Below, piece by piece: positions 16,555-26,707 of a stretch of DNA of 64,000 nucleotides (positions are counted from its first letter, which is position 1; each line of letters opens with the position of its first letter). The position numbers and the translations under genes were made by a program. The notes beneath the pieces were generated by a model. It worked only from the letters and a program-made list of their open reading frames with translations. It searched no databases and had not been told where the DNA came from. Source of the stretch: M3007 sp965249785 (GTDB taxonomy: Bacteria > Bacteroidota > Bacteroidia > Chitinophagales > Saprospiraceae); NCBI GenBank assembly GCA_965249785.1, contig CBDFMU010000012.1, positions 124,001-188,000 of the forward strand, read 5' to 3'.

Positions 16555-19500
16555 TTATCGTACTACCGTTACGTCGCCGCGATATAGCAGCACTTTGCCA
16601 TCGAGAAAGTGCGCCTCTACCACATAGATATAGACACCCGGGCTGACATATTTACCATTGTACTTGCCATCCCAGCCTTCGGAGAAATTGTCGCCATCCG
16701 GCACAAAGGCCGTGCGTTCGTACAGCAATTCCCCCCAGCGGTCGTACACACGCATATAGCTGATCATGTCCACGCCTCGCCCAATCAGCGGCGTGAAGTG
16801 GTCATTCAAGCCGCGTGGATTGCCGGGCATAAAGATGTTGGGCAAATACACGTTTCGGTTGGGATCCACATTCACCACAATAGAACCCGTACCCATGCAT
16901 CCTTTCTGGTCAGTGACGACCACCGTAAATACCTGTGATTCAAAGGTATAAGCGGTTGGAGTAAGCGACGGCAGGTTCAGTAAGAATTCCGCTGGTGTCC
17001 AGACAAAATCCAGATCATTCAGGTTGGCTCCGGTGATGATCGGCTGGAGCTTGATAGAATCACCCAGCTCGATCTCAATAGTAACCGGATCAAAACTCAC
17101 TGTGATGGGTGCCGGTTCAGGCACCGTGATCGTATCCGTCAATTCGCAGTTCAGTCGGTCAAAGTAAGTAATGAAGTGTTCGCCACCGCCGATGCTGATC
17201 GGAAAATCCGGATTGAGGGTCACCCCGAAGTCCAGGCTATACTGGTAAGGGCCACCTGCACCGCCGGAAATAGTTTTAATGTGCAAAGTCGTTTCATCAC
17301 CATTGCACTGCAAAGTATCCAGCGTCTCGTAAGAGCCTAGTACAGGCAGGGCATCCGGCAGCACGATATTACCCAGCACCCCGGTACAGCCTTTCTCATC
17401 TGTCGTCGTCACGGAGTAGGTGCCAGAAGGCAGCATTTCCAGTGGATTGGTGGTGCCGACTGCATTAGTGCCATCCGACCAAGTGTAAGTAAATACACCA
17501 GCATTGCCACCAGCTACTTCTACCTTAATATCGCCATTGCTTTGGCCAAAACAGGTGATTTCACCAATCGTTGGAGTCAGGATAATCGAATCAGCTTGGG
17601 TGACATCGGTACTGAAGACCGCCTGACAACCATTTTTGTCACTTATGGTCACTGCATAGGTTCCCGCTACTAGATCAGTAATGGTTGCTGTACTGTCACT
17701 ATTCACCCAATCATACTGGAATGGCGCACCATTGCCCCCGGCACCGTTAGCGATAGCAGAACCATTATTTCCACCAAAACAGGTAACTGGCACGGTAGTC
17801 AGCACCGCCGTAATAGAATCAGGTGCTTGTATGGCTATACTTCCAATAATGAAGCAATTATTGCCGTCCGTGATCGTCACATTATGGATGCCTGGGCATA
17901 GATTGGTTCGCAAAGAATCTGTACTGCCATCGTCCCATAAGAAACCAAACTCACCGCTGAGCATATTGCCATCAAAGGTGTAATGGACTTCCAATGCAGC
18001 GTGACCATTGCAACTATCGGCGCAAGTGGCGGCTTTGTAACTGGTATCAATCAAGCTGTATTCAATGCGCGGTGCGTCGAGCAGTTGGAAAGTATCCTGT
18101 AACACACAAGCATTGGCATCGGTTACTCGAAATACGTAGAGACCGGCTTTGGCTTGGATCAAAGTACTATTTGTTTGGCCAGTTGGTGTCCACAAGAAAG
18201 CATAGGGCTTATTACCACCCATGACGCCTACACTGATAATCCCGTTGCTGTCGCCATAACAGCTGGGCAGCGTGAAAGTGGTATCCGAGAAAAACAGTAC
18301 CTCCACCGAATCCAGGGCAAAAGTGTCCTGCGTAATACAATTATTGGCATCTTTCACTTCCACGCTATAAATGCCGCCAGAAAGATTGCAAGCCTGCGCA
18401 GTGGTGCTGACCACTGAACTATCGGCAATATTTTGCCAAATAAAAGACGTTCCAGTCGGCGCTATCGCAGTTAGGCAACCATCGCTGCCGCACTTGACGG
18501 AAGTAGAATCTATTCCTGTAATTACTGGCGACGGCGGTAACGTGAGTACGAATGACAGTGAATCAGAACAGCCATTGGCATCACTAGCCGTCACCCCATA
18601 GGTGCCAGGTGTCAGGTTAGTTACTTCCTGATTGTTTGGCAGGCCAGCAGGGCTCCAGGTATAAGTGAAAGTATTGCCTGATCCAGTACCACCAGTGCCA
18701 AATACGTGAATGGAGCCATCATTCTGATTGGTACAAGTCGGATTGACAATAGAAATAGTGTCTAATACAAATTGCGGCGGTTGGGTGATAGTTACAAACG
18801 CTGTATCACCACACCCGGAGCTTTCAGCTGCTAATACGCCATAAACGCCAGCGGGCAAATCTGTCCTTGTGGAAGTTGTATTTGTATTTGCTGGCATACC
18901 GCCTAACGTATCTGGCCAGATAAAAAAGAAGACTGGGTTCGAAAAGGGTGGCGTGGATACTACTTCGATGGCCACACTACCATTACTACCTCCAAAACAA
19001 GTAACAGGAACCAGCGTAGTGACTCTAATTTCCACAGTACGCATATTCTTGACTTCAATAGGTGCATTGGGTACAAAAGTGCAACCATTAGCATCCGTCA
19101 CCGTGAGGTAATAAAACCCGGCGGGCAACTGGGTAAGCACACTGGGATTGGATAGTAGATTGGAGATGACATTTGCTGTTCCGGTATCGGTCGGCGAATA
19201 AGCCCATTTGAAATTATACTGCGACCCCGCAAAAGGAGTACCGCCTATCACTACGTAGGAAATGGAGCCGTCTTCCACGCCATTACAAGCCGCATCGGTG
19301 ACCGTGACCGTTTGTTGGGTCATCGCAGTCGGTTGGCCCAAGGTACCGGAAGCAACGGCAATACAGCCTTTGATATCGGTCACTGTCACGTAATAAACAC
19401 CGGCTCCCAGACTATCAATGCTCTGGCTATTTTCACTAATGCTGTCCGGTTTCCAGGTATAGGTAAAAAGAGTTGGATCAGGTGCTGGAGTGCTGCCTAC

Positions 19501-21201
19501 GAACACATTCGCCGTAATTACGCCATCCATCGAGTTATAACACTTGGGCAATTTAGTCAAATCCAGTGCTACACCGAGGGTCGTCAAATTCAGCGTAAGG
19601 GTATCAAATAATACCTGGCCAAAGCCATTGTCATCTACTACCTGAACAACATAACTACCATTTTGCACACCGACAAGGGGATACATACCGCCGCTGGTAG
19701 GAATACTGCCAAGCAAGGTAGGACCAGTACCAGGAATCAGCGGGCCGATCGTTACATCGTAAGGTGCCTGCCCGCCAGTCACCGTAACTTTTAGCGTTGC
19801 GGTAGCTAGACAGGTAGTATCTATAAATTGCGACAGCATCGTAAGGGGCGTAAAATTGATACACACCTGGCCGGAATCAGCTGTAATAGCCTGCTGAGCC
19901 CCCTGCTGATTCTCAATACCAATTTGGGTAGGCGTATTGGTAACGGCGAGCGAAGTACAATCGCCTAATTGACCAATTGCGGTGAAACAAACCTCGAAGA
20001 GAGTACCGCCATTCATTACACTGAACGGGCTACCATTATTCGTGTTCAAAGCTACACCCAGTTCTCCCTGCGACACCAGTTGGGCGTTCAGCACATCGGG
20101 CGGCAAGGACATGGGGGGAATAACATAATTTTGCACACCCGTATATTGCAGCACCGTGGGATCCCATTGCAGGGAAAAGTTGGTACTCACAATCTGGCTG
20201 AAATTTTCCACCGTAACGGGTACGCAAATCTGGCCACCCGGAGGGGTGCTCACTTCCGGCAACGTAATCAGGACATTGTCCACCGGATTGCAGCTGCCCA
20301 TATTTACCGGAAAGGTGTGGCCGCAACTTTTACCATCTTCTATTGTAACAATATACGTACCAGGCTGTGGCACCGAGAAAATAATGTCGGCACTATGAAA
20401 AAACTGGTTGGCAGAAGTATGAATCAGGCCCTTCACGCTCGGATCAGTTGACAGAGAAATATCAATGGTGTAGCGCGCAGTCAAGTCCCATTCCGGGAAG
20501 CCGCCCCGAACCCGGAACTTGCCCAGACAGTCATTACCGAAATTCGGTACAATACCCGTTGCAGTGATGGCATTGAGGTAGACCACCGAAAATTCGACTC
20601 CTGTATTTACATTTACGCAAGGGCCAGGAGGCGCACCCACCTGCACGGATTCGTAGGTAGGAGGTATGCCAAAGTCATCAATCGTGATGGGGGCAAAGTG
20701 AAAAAGCACTGGCTTGCCACTGTTATAAGTCGTCTGCAGCGCACCATTATTAAAGAACCAAATATCTCCTTCAGCATTGCCAACGGCCTCCAGCGGAAGA
20801 CCCGTAGGAGCCAGCAAAATACACGAATCCTGCGCAATGTTGTTGAGCATATCCCCCGTTACATAGGGCGCACACTCATAAAACGCCCAGCCTATGCCGG
20901 GAGGGGTGGCTGGATCGGGATCGCCCGTAAGAATGGCATCGCCATTGTGATTGATAAAAATGGAGTCGCCAAAACATAGAAAGATCGTACCGAGGGTCAG
21001 ATCATTTGACTGGGTATTGACACCCGTCTGACCCAGTACGAACGTGCCGGCAAAGTTGTTGCAGACAAATTCGGGCGCATCTCCAGAGGTGGGTGCGTGG
21101 GTTTTGGCCGGAGCAATCGAGACGGGTACGGGAACCTGGGCGTGCAAAAAAGTCGCTGTGCCAAGCAGAACAGCAACTAACGGGATTAGAATTTTGTGCA
21201 T
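16555..21201 (-). CDS. SprB-repeat surface protein with T9SS type B (gliding-type) C-terminal domain
   Basis: A 1548-residue exported protein. Residues 1-22 are a signal peptide. About 45-300 form an N-terminal region rich in cysteines; about 305-450 look like a cohesin-type beta-sandwich (SLQWDPTVLQYTGVQ). From about 455 to 1400 there are around ten SprB-type repeats with the pattern CFGxxNGS...Y.W.......L.aGtY.V.vtDxnGC. The last ~85 residues (NVYLPNIFMPGNPRGLNDHF, DRWGELLYER, GVYIYVVEA) are the gliding motility-associated type B sorting domain. Such proteins are exported by the T9SS and act as surface adhesins, sometimes in gliding. It is a single-gene unit with its own terminator. Confidence 0.92.
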   Translation of the reverse strand: MHKILIPLVAVLLGTATFLHAQVPVPVSIAPAKTHAPTSGDAPEFVCNNFAGTFVLGQTGVNTQSNDLTLGTIFLCFGDSIFINHNGDAILTGDPDPATPPGIGWAFYECAPYVTGDMLNNIAQDSCILLAPTGLPLEAVGNAEGDIWFFNNGALQTTYNSGKPVLFHFAPITIDDFGIPPTYESVQVGAPPGPCVNVNTGVEFSVVYLNAITATGIVPNFGNDCLGKFRVRGGFPEWDLTARYTIDISLSTDPSVKGLIHTSANQFFHSADIIFSVPQPGTYIVTIEDGKSCGHTFPVNMGSCNPVDNVLITLPEVSTPPGGQICVPVTVENFSQIVSTNFSLQWDPTVLQYTGVQNYVIPPMSLPPDVLNAQLVSQGELGVALNTNNGSPFSVMNGGTLFEVCFTAIGQLGDCTSLAVTNTPTQIGIENQQGAQQAITADSGQVCINFTPLTMLSQFIDTTCLATATLKVTVTGGQAPYDVTIGPLIPGTGPTLLGSIPTSGGMYPLVGVQNGSYVVQVVDDNGFGQVLFDTLTLNLTTLGVALDLTKLPKCYNSMDGVITANVFVGSTPAPDPTLFTYTWKPDSISENSQSIDSLGAGVYYVTVTDIKGCIAVASGTLGQPTAMTQQTVTVTDAACNGVEDGSISYVVIGGTPFAGSQYNFKWAYSPTDTGTANVISNLLSNPSVLTQLPAGFYYLTVTDANGCTFVPNAPIEVKNMRTVEIRVTTLVPVTCFGGSNGSVAIEVVSTPPFSNPVFFFIWPDTLGGMPANTNTTSTRTDLPAGVYGVLAAESSGCGDTAFVTITQPPQFVLDTISIVNPTCTNQNDGSIHVFGTGGTGSGNTFTYTWSPAGLPNNQEVTNLTPGTYGVTASDANGCSDSLSFVLTLPPSPVITGIDSTSVKCGSDGCLTAIAPTGTSFIWQNIADSSVVSTTAQACNLSGGIYSVEVKDANNCITQDTFALDSVEVLFFSDTTFTLPSCYGDSNGIISVGVMGGNKPYAFLWTPTGQTNSTLIQAKAGLYVFRVTDANACVLQDTFQLLDAPRIEYSLIDTSYKAATCADSCNGHAALEVHYTFDGNMLSGEFGFLWDDGSTDSLRTNLCPGIHNVTITDGNNCFIIGSIAIQAPDSITAVLTTVPVTCFGGNNGSAIANGAGGNGAPFQYDWVNSDSTATITDLVAGTYAVTISDKNGCQAVFSTDVTQADSIILTPTIGEITCFGQSNGDIKVEVAGGNAGVFTYTWSDGTNAVGTTNPLEMLPSGTYSVTTTDEKGCTGVLGNIVLPDALPVLGSYETLDTLQCNGDETTLHIKTISGGAGGPYQYSLDFGVTLNPDFPISIGGGEHFITYFDRLNCELTDTITVPEPAPITVSFDPVTIEIELGDSIKLQPIITGANLNDLDFVWTPAEFLLNLPSLTPTAYTFESQVFTVVVTDQKGCMGTGSIVVNVDPNRNVYLPNIFMPGNPRGLNDHFTPLIGRGVDMISYMRVYDRWGELLYERTAFVPDGDNFSEGWDGKYNGKYVSPGVYIYVVEAHFLDGKVLLYRGDVTVVR

Positions 21202-21528
21202 GCGAGTGTAAAATTTAGCAATGGTTGATGGATGATAAGGTACCAGCGGCTTTAAGCCACTGCCACAGGAAAAAATATAAAAGTGAGAATTGGCAATGAT
21301 TGCAGATATGTATGTTCAAAAGCGGGATTAAATGATAGCGAGATACAGTGACGCGCCAATTTGTCGCTGAGGAAGTCCGACTTTAACTTTAGCGCAGCAG
21401 GATTATAGAAAAATAGCCGTGGAAAACGACGGGCGCAAAAGTAGGTAAACAGGTCGTTTTGACATATCATATCAAAATAAATGTTTGAAAAAGGGAGGTT
21501 TTACCCGCAGACGCCCCAAAACGCGGGC
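21202..21528. other. Intergenic region with leader of the SprB-repeat gene
   Basis: No gene is supported. It contains the promoter element at 21436-21443 and an apparent ~230-base leader for the gene starting at 21201. A short GCGGG/CCCGC inverted repeat (21504-21527) directly follows the imidazolonepropionase stop and might act as a weak terminator. Confidence 0.4.
21436..21443 (-). promoter_or_regulatory. Candidate -7 element of the SprB-repeat gene
   Basis: The minus strand reads TACTTTTG followed by CG, a perfect match to TAnnTTTG. No TTTG lies 17-20 bases upstream. It would give an unusually long leader of about 230 bases before the ATG at 21201. Confidence 0.45.
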
Positions 21529-22794
21529 TTAACTTTTTTTATTGCCATCGGGCAGCGACCAGATTTTTCCGTTCAAAATCACCCGTTCTATCAGGTCGGT
21601 GCCAAAAGCATACGGTAAATACGCCAAACTGGGCATTGGTTTGGTAACGAGTACGTTGGCCACTTTGCCAATGGCAATACTTCCGTAATCTGCTTCCATT
21701 TCCATCGCTCGGGCACCATTCAGGGTAGCCGCATTAATCGCTTCCTCCGGCAACATTTTCATTTTCAGACAGGCCAGCGACAGCACGAACGGCATTCGCC
21801 CGGAAGGAGTGGAACCGGGGTTGTAGTCGGAAGCCAGCACCACCGGCAAGCCCGCATCAATCATCCGGCGGGCGGGCGCGTAGGGAATGCCCAGGAAGAA
21901 AGCGCAGGAAGGCAGCAGCGTGGGCAAGGTTTGGCTGGTCAATAGCGCAGCGATTTCGGCTTCGCCGGTGTACTCCAGATGATCTACGGATACCGCCTGG
22001 TTGGCTACGCCGACTTGTACGCCACCGGAATAATCCAGTTCATTGGCATGAATTTTCGGTTTGAGGCCATACGTCCAGGCGGCCTTTAAAATGCGGTCGG
22101 TTTCCGGCACGGTGAAAAAGCCGCGATCACAGAATACGTCGCAATAATCGGCCAGCTTTTCAGCGGCTACCAGTGGCAGCATTTTATTGACAATCAACTC
22201 AATATAATCGTTACGTCGAGCTTTGTATTCGGTTGGCACAGCATGCGCTCCCAGAAAAGTTGCCTTGATGGGAATTGGACTGATGGCTTTCAATCGGCGA
22301 ATAACGCGCAGCATTTTCAATTCACTTTCTACGGTCAGGCCATAGCCGCTTTTTATTTCGATAGCTCCGGTGCCGTAGCCAATCACCTCTTGCAGACGCT
22401 CCCACGCACTCCCGAAGAGTTCATCCTCGCTGGCGACCTGCAATTTGCGCGCTGAATTCAGAATACCGCCACCACGTTGCGCAATTTCCTCATAACTCAG
22501 TCCCCGAATACGATCCACGAATTCCGCTTCGCGACTGGCGGCAAACACAATATGAGTATGCGAATCGCACCAGGTCGGCAGCACTAATCGTCCGCTGGCA
22601 TCCAGCGTTTGGTCGGCGTGCGCGGGGCATTCTTCCATCGGCCCAAAAGCAGCAATATGGTGGTCTTCGAGCAACAAAAAGGCATTATGCAGGACGGGCA
22701 AATGCGCCATTTCGGCACCGGCCACTACTTTGCGGCGATGCGTCGTTTCTACCTGGAGCAGGGTTTGGATGTTACGCAGAAGCAGGGTAGCCAT
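21529..22794 (-). CDS. hutI: Imidazolonepropionase
   Basis: A 421-residue amidohydrolase-fold enzyme that opens the ring of 4-imidazolone-5-propanoate in histidine breakdown. Seen motifs: the metal ligands in CDSHTHIVFA (about residues 76-85), EIKSGYGL (about 146-153), FLGAHAVP (about 180-187), a Zn-ligand His in IHANELDYSGG (about 248-258), DHLEY (about 271-275) and ASDYNPGSTPS (about 321-331). The length is typical. No hutH, hutU or hutG gene is nearby, so the pathway is either dispersed or incomplete here. Confidence 0.95.
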   Translation of the reverse strand: MATLLLRNIQTLLQVETTHRRKVVAGAEMAHLPVLHNAFLLLEDHHIAAFGPMEECPAHADQTLDASGRLVLPTWCDSHTHIVFAASREAEFVDRIRGLSYEEIAQRGGGILNSARKLQVASEDELFGSAWERLQEVIGYGTGAIEIKSGYGLTVESELKMLRVIRRLKAISPIPIKATFLGAHAVPTEYKARRNDYIELIVNKMLPLVAAEKLADYCDVFCDRGFFTVPETDRILKAAWTYGLKPKIHANELDYSGGVQVGVANQAVSVDHLEYTGEAEIAALLTSQTLPTLLPSCAFFLGIPYAPARRMIDAGLPVVLASDYNPGSTPSGRMPFVLSLACLKMKMLPEEAINAATLNGARAMEMEADYGSIAIGKVANVLVTKPMPSLAYLPYAFGTDLIERVILNGKIWSLPDGNKKS

Positions 22795-22883
22795 TTTTTT
22801 GAGTTATGAGTTATGAATTATTAGTTATGGCCGATCTTTACATTTTCTCTACTTTTCAGAAACCGCTACAATTCTGACCAACT

Positions 22884-23372
22884 ATGCACAAAATCATTAT
22901 CGCGATATACACCATTGCCTTATTGCTATCCGCCTGCAAAACCAATACGCGCTGCAAATACAAACCCGATCCAGTGTTTGAAGCCGGTTTGCCGCACATT
23001 ACCGCTTACAACTTCGAGGTGCAAGGTCCGCAATCCATGGAAAGCATCATGCTCGACGGTAAAGTGCTGCTCGAAATCAGCCAGGAAGTGTGTGACCATA
23101 CCCGGCAGGAATTTCGTTTTACCGTGCCAGGCGACCGGCGAGCCTTCCCCGATTCGCTTTGGCTGAAAGAAGCTGCCCGCCAAATGGTGGTACTCAGTGC
23201 CTTATCGCCCAAACAATCCGCACTGAAAACCTGGGGCGACGTGATCGAGCGTAGTCGCCCGGAAATGAAAATCGGGGAGGATTTTACGGTACAATCCGGC
23301 ATTACTGTCCGCGTAGATCGTGTACTCAGCCCGGAACAAAGCGTGTTGTTGGTGGTGCTGGCGCAAGAATGA
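22884..23372 (+). CDS. Small lipoprotein of unknown function
   Basis: A 162-residue protein with a lipoprotein signal (LLLSACKTN, lipidated Cys at residue 18). The mature part is mixed alpha/beta with several Glu/Arg pairs and no recognised domain. It would sit on a membrane facing the periplasm or the surface. It is divergent from hutI, with only 89 bases between the two start codons, so they may share a regulatory region. A simple repeat of GAGTTATG-like words lies in that gap. Confidence 0.65.
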   Translation: MHKIIIAIYTIALLLSACKTNTRCKYKPDPVFEAGLPHITAYNFEVQGPQSMESIMLDGKVLLEISQEVCDHTRQEFRFTVPGDRRAFPDSLWLKEAARQMVVLSALSPKQSALKTWGDVIERSRPEMKIGEDFTVQSGITVRVDRVLSPEQSVLLVVLAQE

Positions 23373-23445
23373 TTTTTTTATTGTTGAGACAAATAAGGTG
23401 GAGAATGTGGAGAAAAAATGTAGAGTTATGGAAATCGTTTAGAAC

Positions 23446-23568
23446 ACCCTCCCTCCCCACCCTTTTTCTCAACCCTCTCCACTCCTTTTTTCACCCTTTT
23501 TTCTCCAACCCCTTTTTTTCTCAACCCCTTTTCTAAACTTTCTCAACCCCTTTCCCCAACATCCCATT
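23446..23568. repeat. Polypyrimidine tract with CTCAACCCC-type repeats
   Basis: Nearly pure C/T on the plus strand, built of degenerate copies of TTTCTCAACCCCTTT. The tract begins in the intergenic space between convergent genes and extends over the last dozen codons of the flippase, whose C-terminus reads GKGVEKV. Confidence 0.75.
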
Positions 23569-25024
23569 AAAATCGGGCGACAAACGCAGACGCAGCACCA
23601 GCCCCCCGAACAACAAGATATAAGCCCCCGAACGAAGCATAATATCCAGCAGTGGCCAGCCCGTATACGGCAGCCACCAGATCGCTGCGAATGCCCCCAG
23701 TGCCAAGCCCACCGTTTGTACCGTCCGGATGGAAAAAGGCTGCAATCGGAACATTTGCCAGACCATTCCCACGCTTACGGCATTGTAACAGACCACCGAA
23801 ATGAAACTGGCCACAGCCGCTCCCACCAAGCCAATTTTTGGAATCAGCCAAAAGCCAAGCCCGATATTCACTGCCGCTAGTATGGACAACGACAGCAGGG
23901 AATAACGATAGTATCTGGAATAATAAATCATGTAATTATTTACGCCAGTACACATATCGGCTAGTTTGGCCAGCCCCAAAAACAATAGTGCGTATTTGCC
24001 AGCGGCTACTTTCGCGCCATTGGGCAGCACTAAATATAAGCTATCAATGGAAATCCATAATGCTCCGAATAGTAATAGTCCTACTACTAATAGATTAATA
24101 GATACTCGTTGATATAAATCTTTGAGTGCTACGCGATTGTCGTCGGCTACATAGCGCGCCACGGAAGAAATACTGGCCGAATACAAACTTTTAGTCGGTA
24201 TTTCAATCACCGCTGCCAGATTGACCGAAATAGCGTATACCCCGGCAGCAGTCAGCGAACTAAGCGTACCGATCATCAGCACATCTACCCGCGAAGCCAG
24301 CAATAAAGCCAGCCCAGTGAGCGCACCAAAAGAAGCGAACTGCCACATTTCGCGGCGCAGAGTCGGGCTGCGAAAGCCCGGATCGGGTTTCAAATGCCAT
24401 TGACCCAACCAGCGCAGGTAAAAAATCAGACCCACCAGCACTAGAAAAACGTGGAGCAACACGCCCCCCAACACTACTGGCAGCGTAATCCAGTTTTGCC
24501 AATAGGCAAATAACAGGGCAGGATAAACGACTTTCGGCGAAAAATCAAAGAGCAGTGACGGAACGACGATGCGTTTGAAATTGGCCGAATAAATGGTGAG
24601 AATGCTACTAAAAACGTAACATAGGGTAATAGGAACCGCTAACCACAAATACTCCCGCAGGAGGGGTGATTTGCCTTCGGTAATTTCCTTTTGACGCAAT
24701 ATGTCAGTAACAAAATTCCAGCCCAATGCTACTACAACAATGCTGCCAAGGCAACCAAACACGCAGAGCAGGAGCAAAATTCGCAGGAAACCGTGATGTC
24801 CGGCAGGAGAATCCGCAAATTTTGGAAAAAAACCGAACCGCCAGAATATTGGCCCCTAGTGCATAGAGTGGCAATCCAATGATGGCTACCCACAATAGAA
24901 ATTGGACCAGCCCATAAGCTTCCAGCGTGTGCGGATATACCAGCAACATACTCAGGGAGCCAACTATCAGCCCAACAAAATTGACCGCCGAATGCTTCAG
25001 GCTTTGTCGCTGAATAACGCCCAT
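23533..25024 (-). CDS. Polysaccharide/lipid-linked oligosaccharide flippase (Wzx/MATE-like), frameshifted
   Basis: Two frames together encode a ~495-residue protein with about 12-14 transmembrane helices of the polysaccharide transporter (RfbX/Wzx) type. The first part runs from ATG 25024 to the A7 run at 24826-24832 (ANILAVRFF); a shift of one base there restores PKFADSPAGHHGF and continues without a gap into LLLLCVFGCLG and the rest. The role would be to move lipid-linked glycans across the inner membrane. The ATG lies three bases after the protease stop, so the two genes are coupled. The lesion is a single extra A (7 versus 6), so it is a sequencing slip, a phase-variable tract or an early pseudogene. 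Confidence 0.8.
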
Positions 25025-25026
25025 AT

Positions 25027-26523
25027 CTATTCGGCTACGACCAACCGTCGGATGATCGCGCCTTTTTCGTTGCGTAAAATAACCGTGTACAAACCAGCCT
25101 GAAGATTGCTGGTAGGAATATCCACCTCGTTTTCGCCGGCGGACAGGCGTACTTCCCTTTGTTGACAGAGCCGACCCGCCATGTCGCTAACCTGCAACTG
25201 GGCCTTGGAACTCTCTTCGGTGATGAGCAAAAGCGTAGCGGACTGACCACCAGCTACCGGATTTGGGGTCAGATCAGCGACCAGAATATGTTCTACTTCG
25301 CTGGTGGCCGAGAGATTGCGCGTCCTGAATACGCCGAGTTGGATATTATCATCGGGTTGGCAGACATCCCATTCACTGTACGCCCGCACCCGCCAGTACA
25401 TAATGCGGTTGTTCGGAATGGGCTTGTTGATATGCAAGGTCGTATCGTTATACACCGTTTCAGCCACCATTTTGGGAGCAAAACTCTTTGAAAACGAGAC
25501 ATCTACGAGGTAGTAAGTTGCATTAGGTACCTTATGCCAATTTAGATTGAATTCGTTATATTGCACGGTTACAGAGTCAATTGGACTGATTAGTTGCACC
25601 ATTGTATCGTCGGCAATTTCAGGCAATGGCTCCGTAATTTGCAGATATGCTACGTGCTCTGTATTCAGATTAGCGCGCATGGCTATAATCTGTTCGTGCG
25701 TAAACCGGGAAGCGCATTCATCATAACTATATCCCATGTATAGGGTAGCATCCGACCGAAAAATAGCACCCACCGGGTCTTTTAGCGGGAATTGGCTCTC
25801 GAAATTGCCGTCGCAAGGCCAGCGGTAATTGATGTAATCGGGCCGGGTGTCGCAAAATCGGTCGCCAGCTTCGTAGCAATTGGAGCCATCCACGCGCTCC
25901 ACCGCATTGCCGCCCACACTATCCGGTGCGGGAAGTTGAAAATTCCAGGAAGTATCTTCCCAGCCCACAAAAGGGTGGGGGAGCGACAGGTGATGCCCAG
26001 CCTCGTGGGCCCAGGTACTATTGCCCTTGCCAGAACAGCCTTTTCCGATCACAATAGCATCCTGCCAGGAATAACCGCAGTTGCCCGCCGGATCATTCAC
26101 GATAAAAGCGTTCAAGCGATCAGGGAGTCGGTTGTTATTGATCAGTTCGGAGCCACCGTCGAAATCATGCGTATACCAGGCCGTATTATTCAGGTAGCGC
26201 ACGCCGTCACCGGGTACCAGATAAAAGCGGATGCGCGCATCGGCATATTGTTCGTTCATCTCACAGACAATCCGAAAAACCAAATCTATCGGGTAATATC
26301 CGTTCCCTGCATCATTGCCGACGATCTGAATCGTCATCGGCACATACAACCAGGAAGAGTCGCCACTGCGATATTGTACGTCATCGCGATTATTCTGGTA
26401 TTGGGTCAGCCAGGCGGAACGACCGACGGTGCCGCACCATTTATTGGAAGTAATGCCTTGTGCGACAACCAGTTGGGCTACGCACAGCAATAAAATAAGC
26501 AGTAGTGTATGTTTTGAATGCAT
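25027..26523 (-). CDS. Secreted M43 (pappalysin-like) metalloprotease with T9SS type A domain
   Basis: A 498-residue exported protein. Residues 1-22 are a signal peptide. The zinc site is H173-E-A-G-H177-H-L-S-L-P-H183, the metzincin pattern HExxHxxGxxH but with Ser180 in place of the usual Gly; a met-turn candidate LYMGYS follows about 85 residues later, with nearby Cys as in M43. A fibronectin-III-like region (about 320-410) and a T9SS type A sorting domain (LTPNPVAGG to the end, about 425-498) complete it. ATG 26523 is chosen because it starts a clean signal peptide. The gene is followed immediately by the flippase, an uncommon pairing. Confidence 0.87.
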   Translation of the reverse strand: MHSKHTLLLILLLCVAQLVVAQGITSNKWCGTVGRSAWLTQYQNNRDDVQYRSGDSSWLYVPMTIQIVGNDAGNGYYPIDLVFRIVCEMNEQYADARIRFYLVPGDGVRYLNNTAWYTHDFDGGSELINNNRLPDRLNAFIVNDPAGNCGYSWQDAIVIGKGCSGKGNSTWAHEAGHHLSLPHPFVGWEDTSWNFQLPAPDSVGGNAVERVDGSNCYEAGDRFCDTRPDYINYRWPCDGNFESQFPLKDPVGAIFRSDATLYMGYSYDECASRFTHEQIIAMRANLNTEHVAYLQITEPLPEIADDTMVQLISPIDSVTVQYNEFNLNWHKVPNATYYLVDVSFSKSFAPKMVAETVYNDTTLHINKPIPNNRIMYWRVRAYSEWDVCQPDDNIQLGVFRTRNLSATSEVEHILVADLTPNPVAGGQSATLLLITEESSKAQLQVSDMAGRLCQQREVRLSAGENEVDIPTSNLQAGLYTVILRNEKGAIIRRLVVAE

Positions 26524-26707
26524 AGCCGTCTCGGTTTGAAAAACAACAGGCCCAGTAAGGTGCGACAAAGATCGGTTTTCCTTTTCAGAATTCGGGCATT
26601 TGCCCATAACAACTGCCAGCAGCCGACAGTTTAGATTTTATAGTCAATGCAAAGTGGTTTGAACGAAGAACGATGTAAAGTACTAATTACATTGTAAAAT
26701 AAGTTAC
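26524..26707. promoter_or_regulatory. Upstream region of the metalloprotease gene
   Basis: On the minus strand GATCTTTG followed by TCGC (plus-strand 26566-26573) matches the -7 element in 7 of 8 positions, about 40 bases before the ATG. The same ATCTTTGTCGC string occurs upstream of dnaA. No -33 element is clear. No gene is seen between here and the insertion sequence. Confidence 0.35.

Noticed and set aside
21252..21470. Short minus-strand frame upstream of the SprB-repeat gene
   Set aside because: It covers the predicted promoter and leader, has no homology I recognise and is AT-biased like noncoding DNA.
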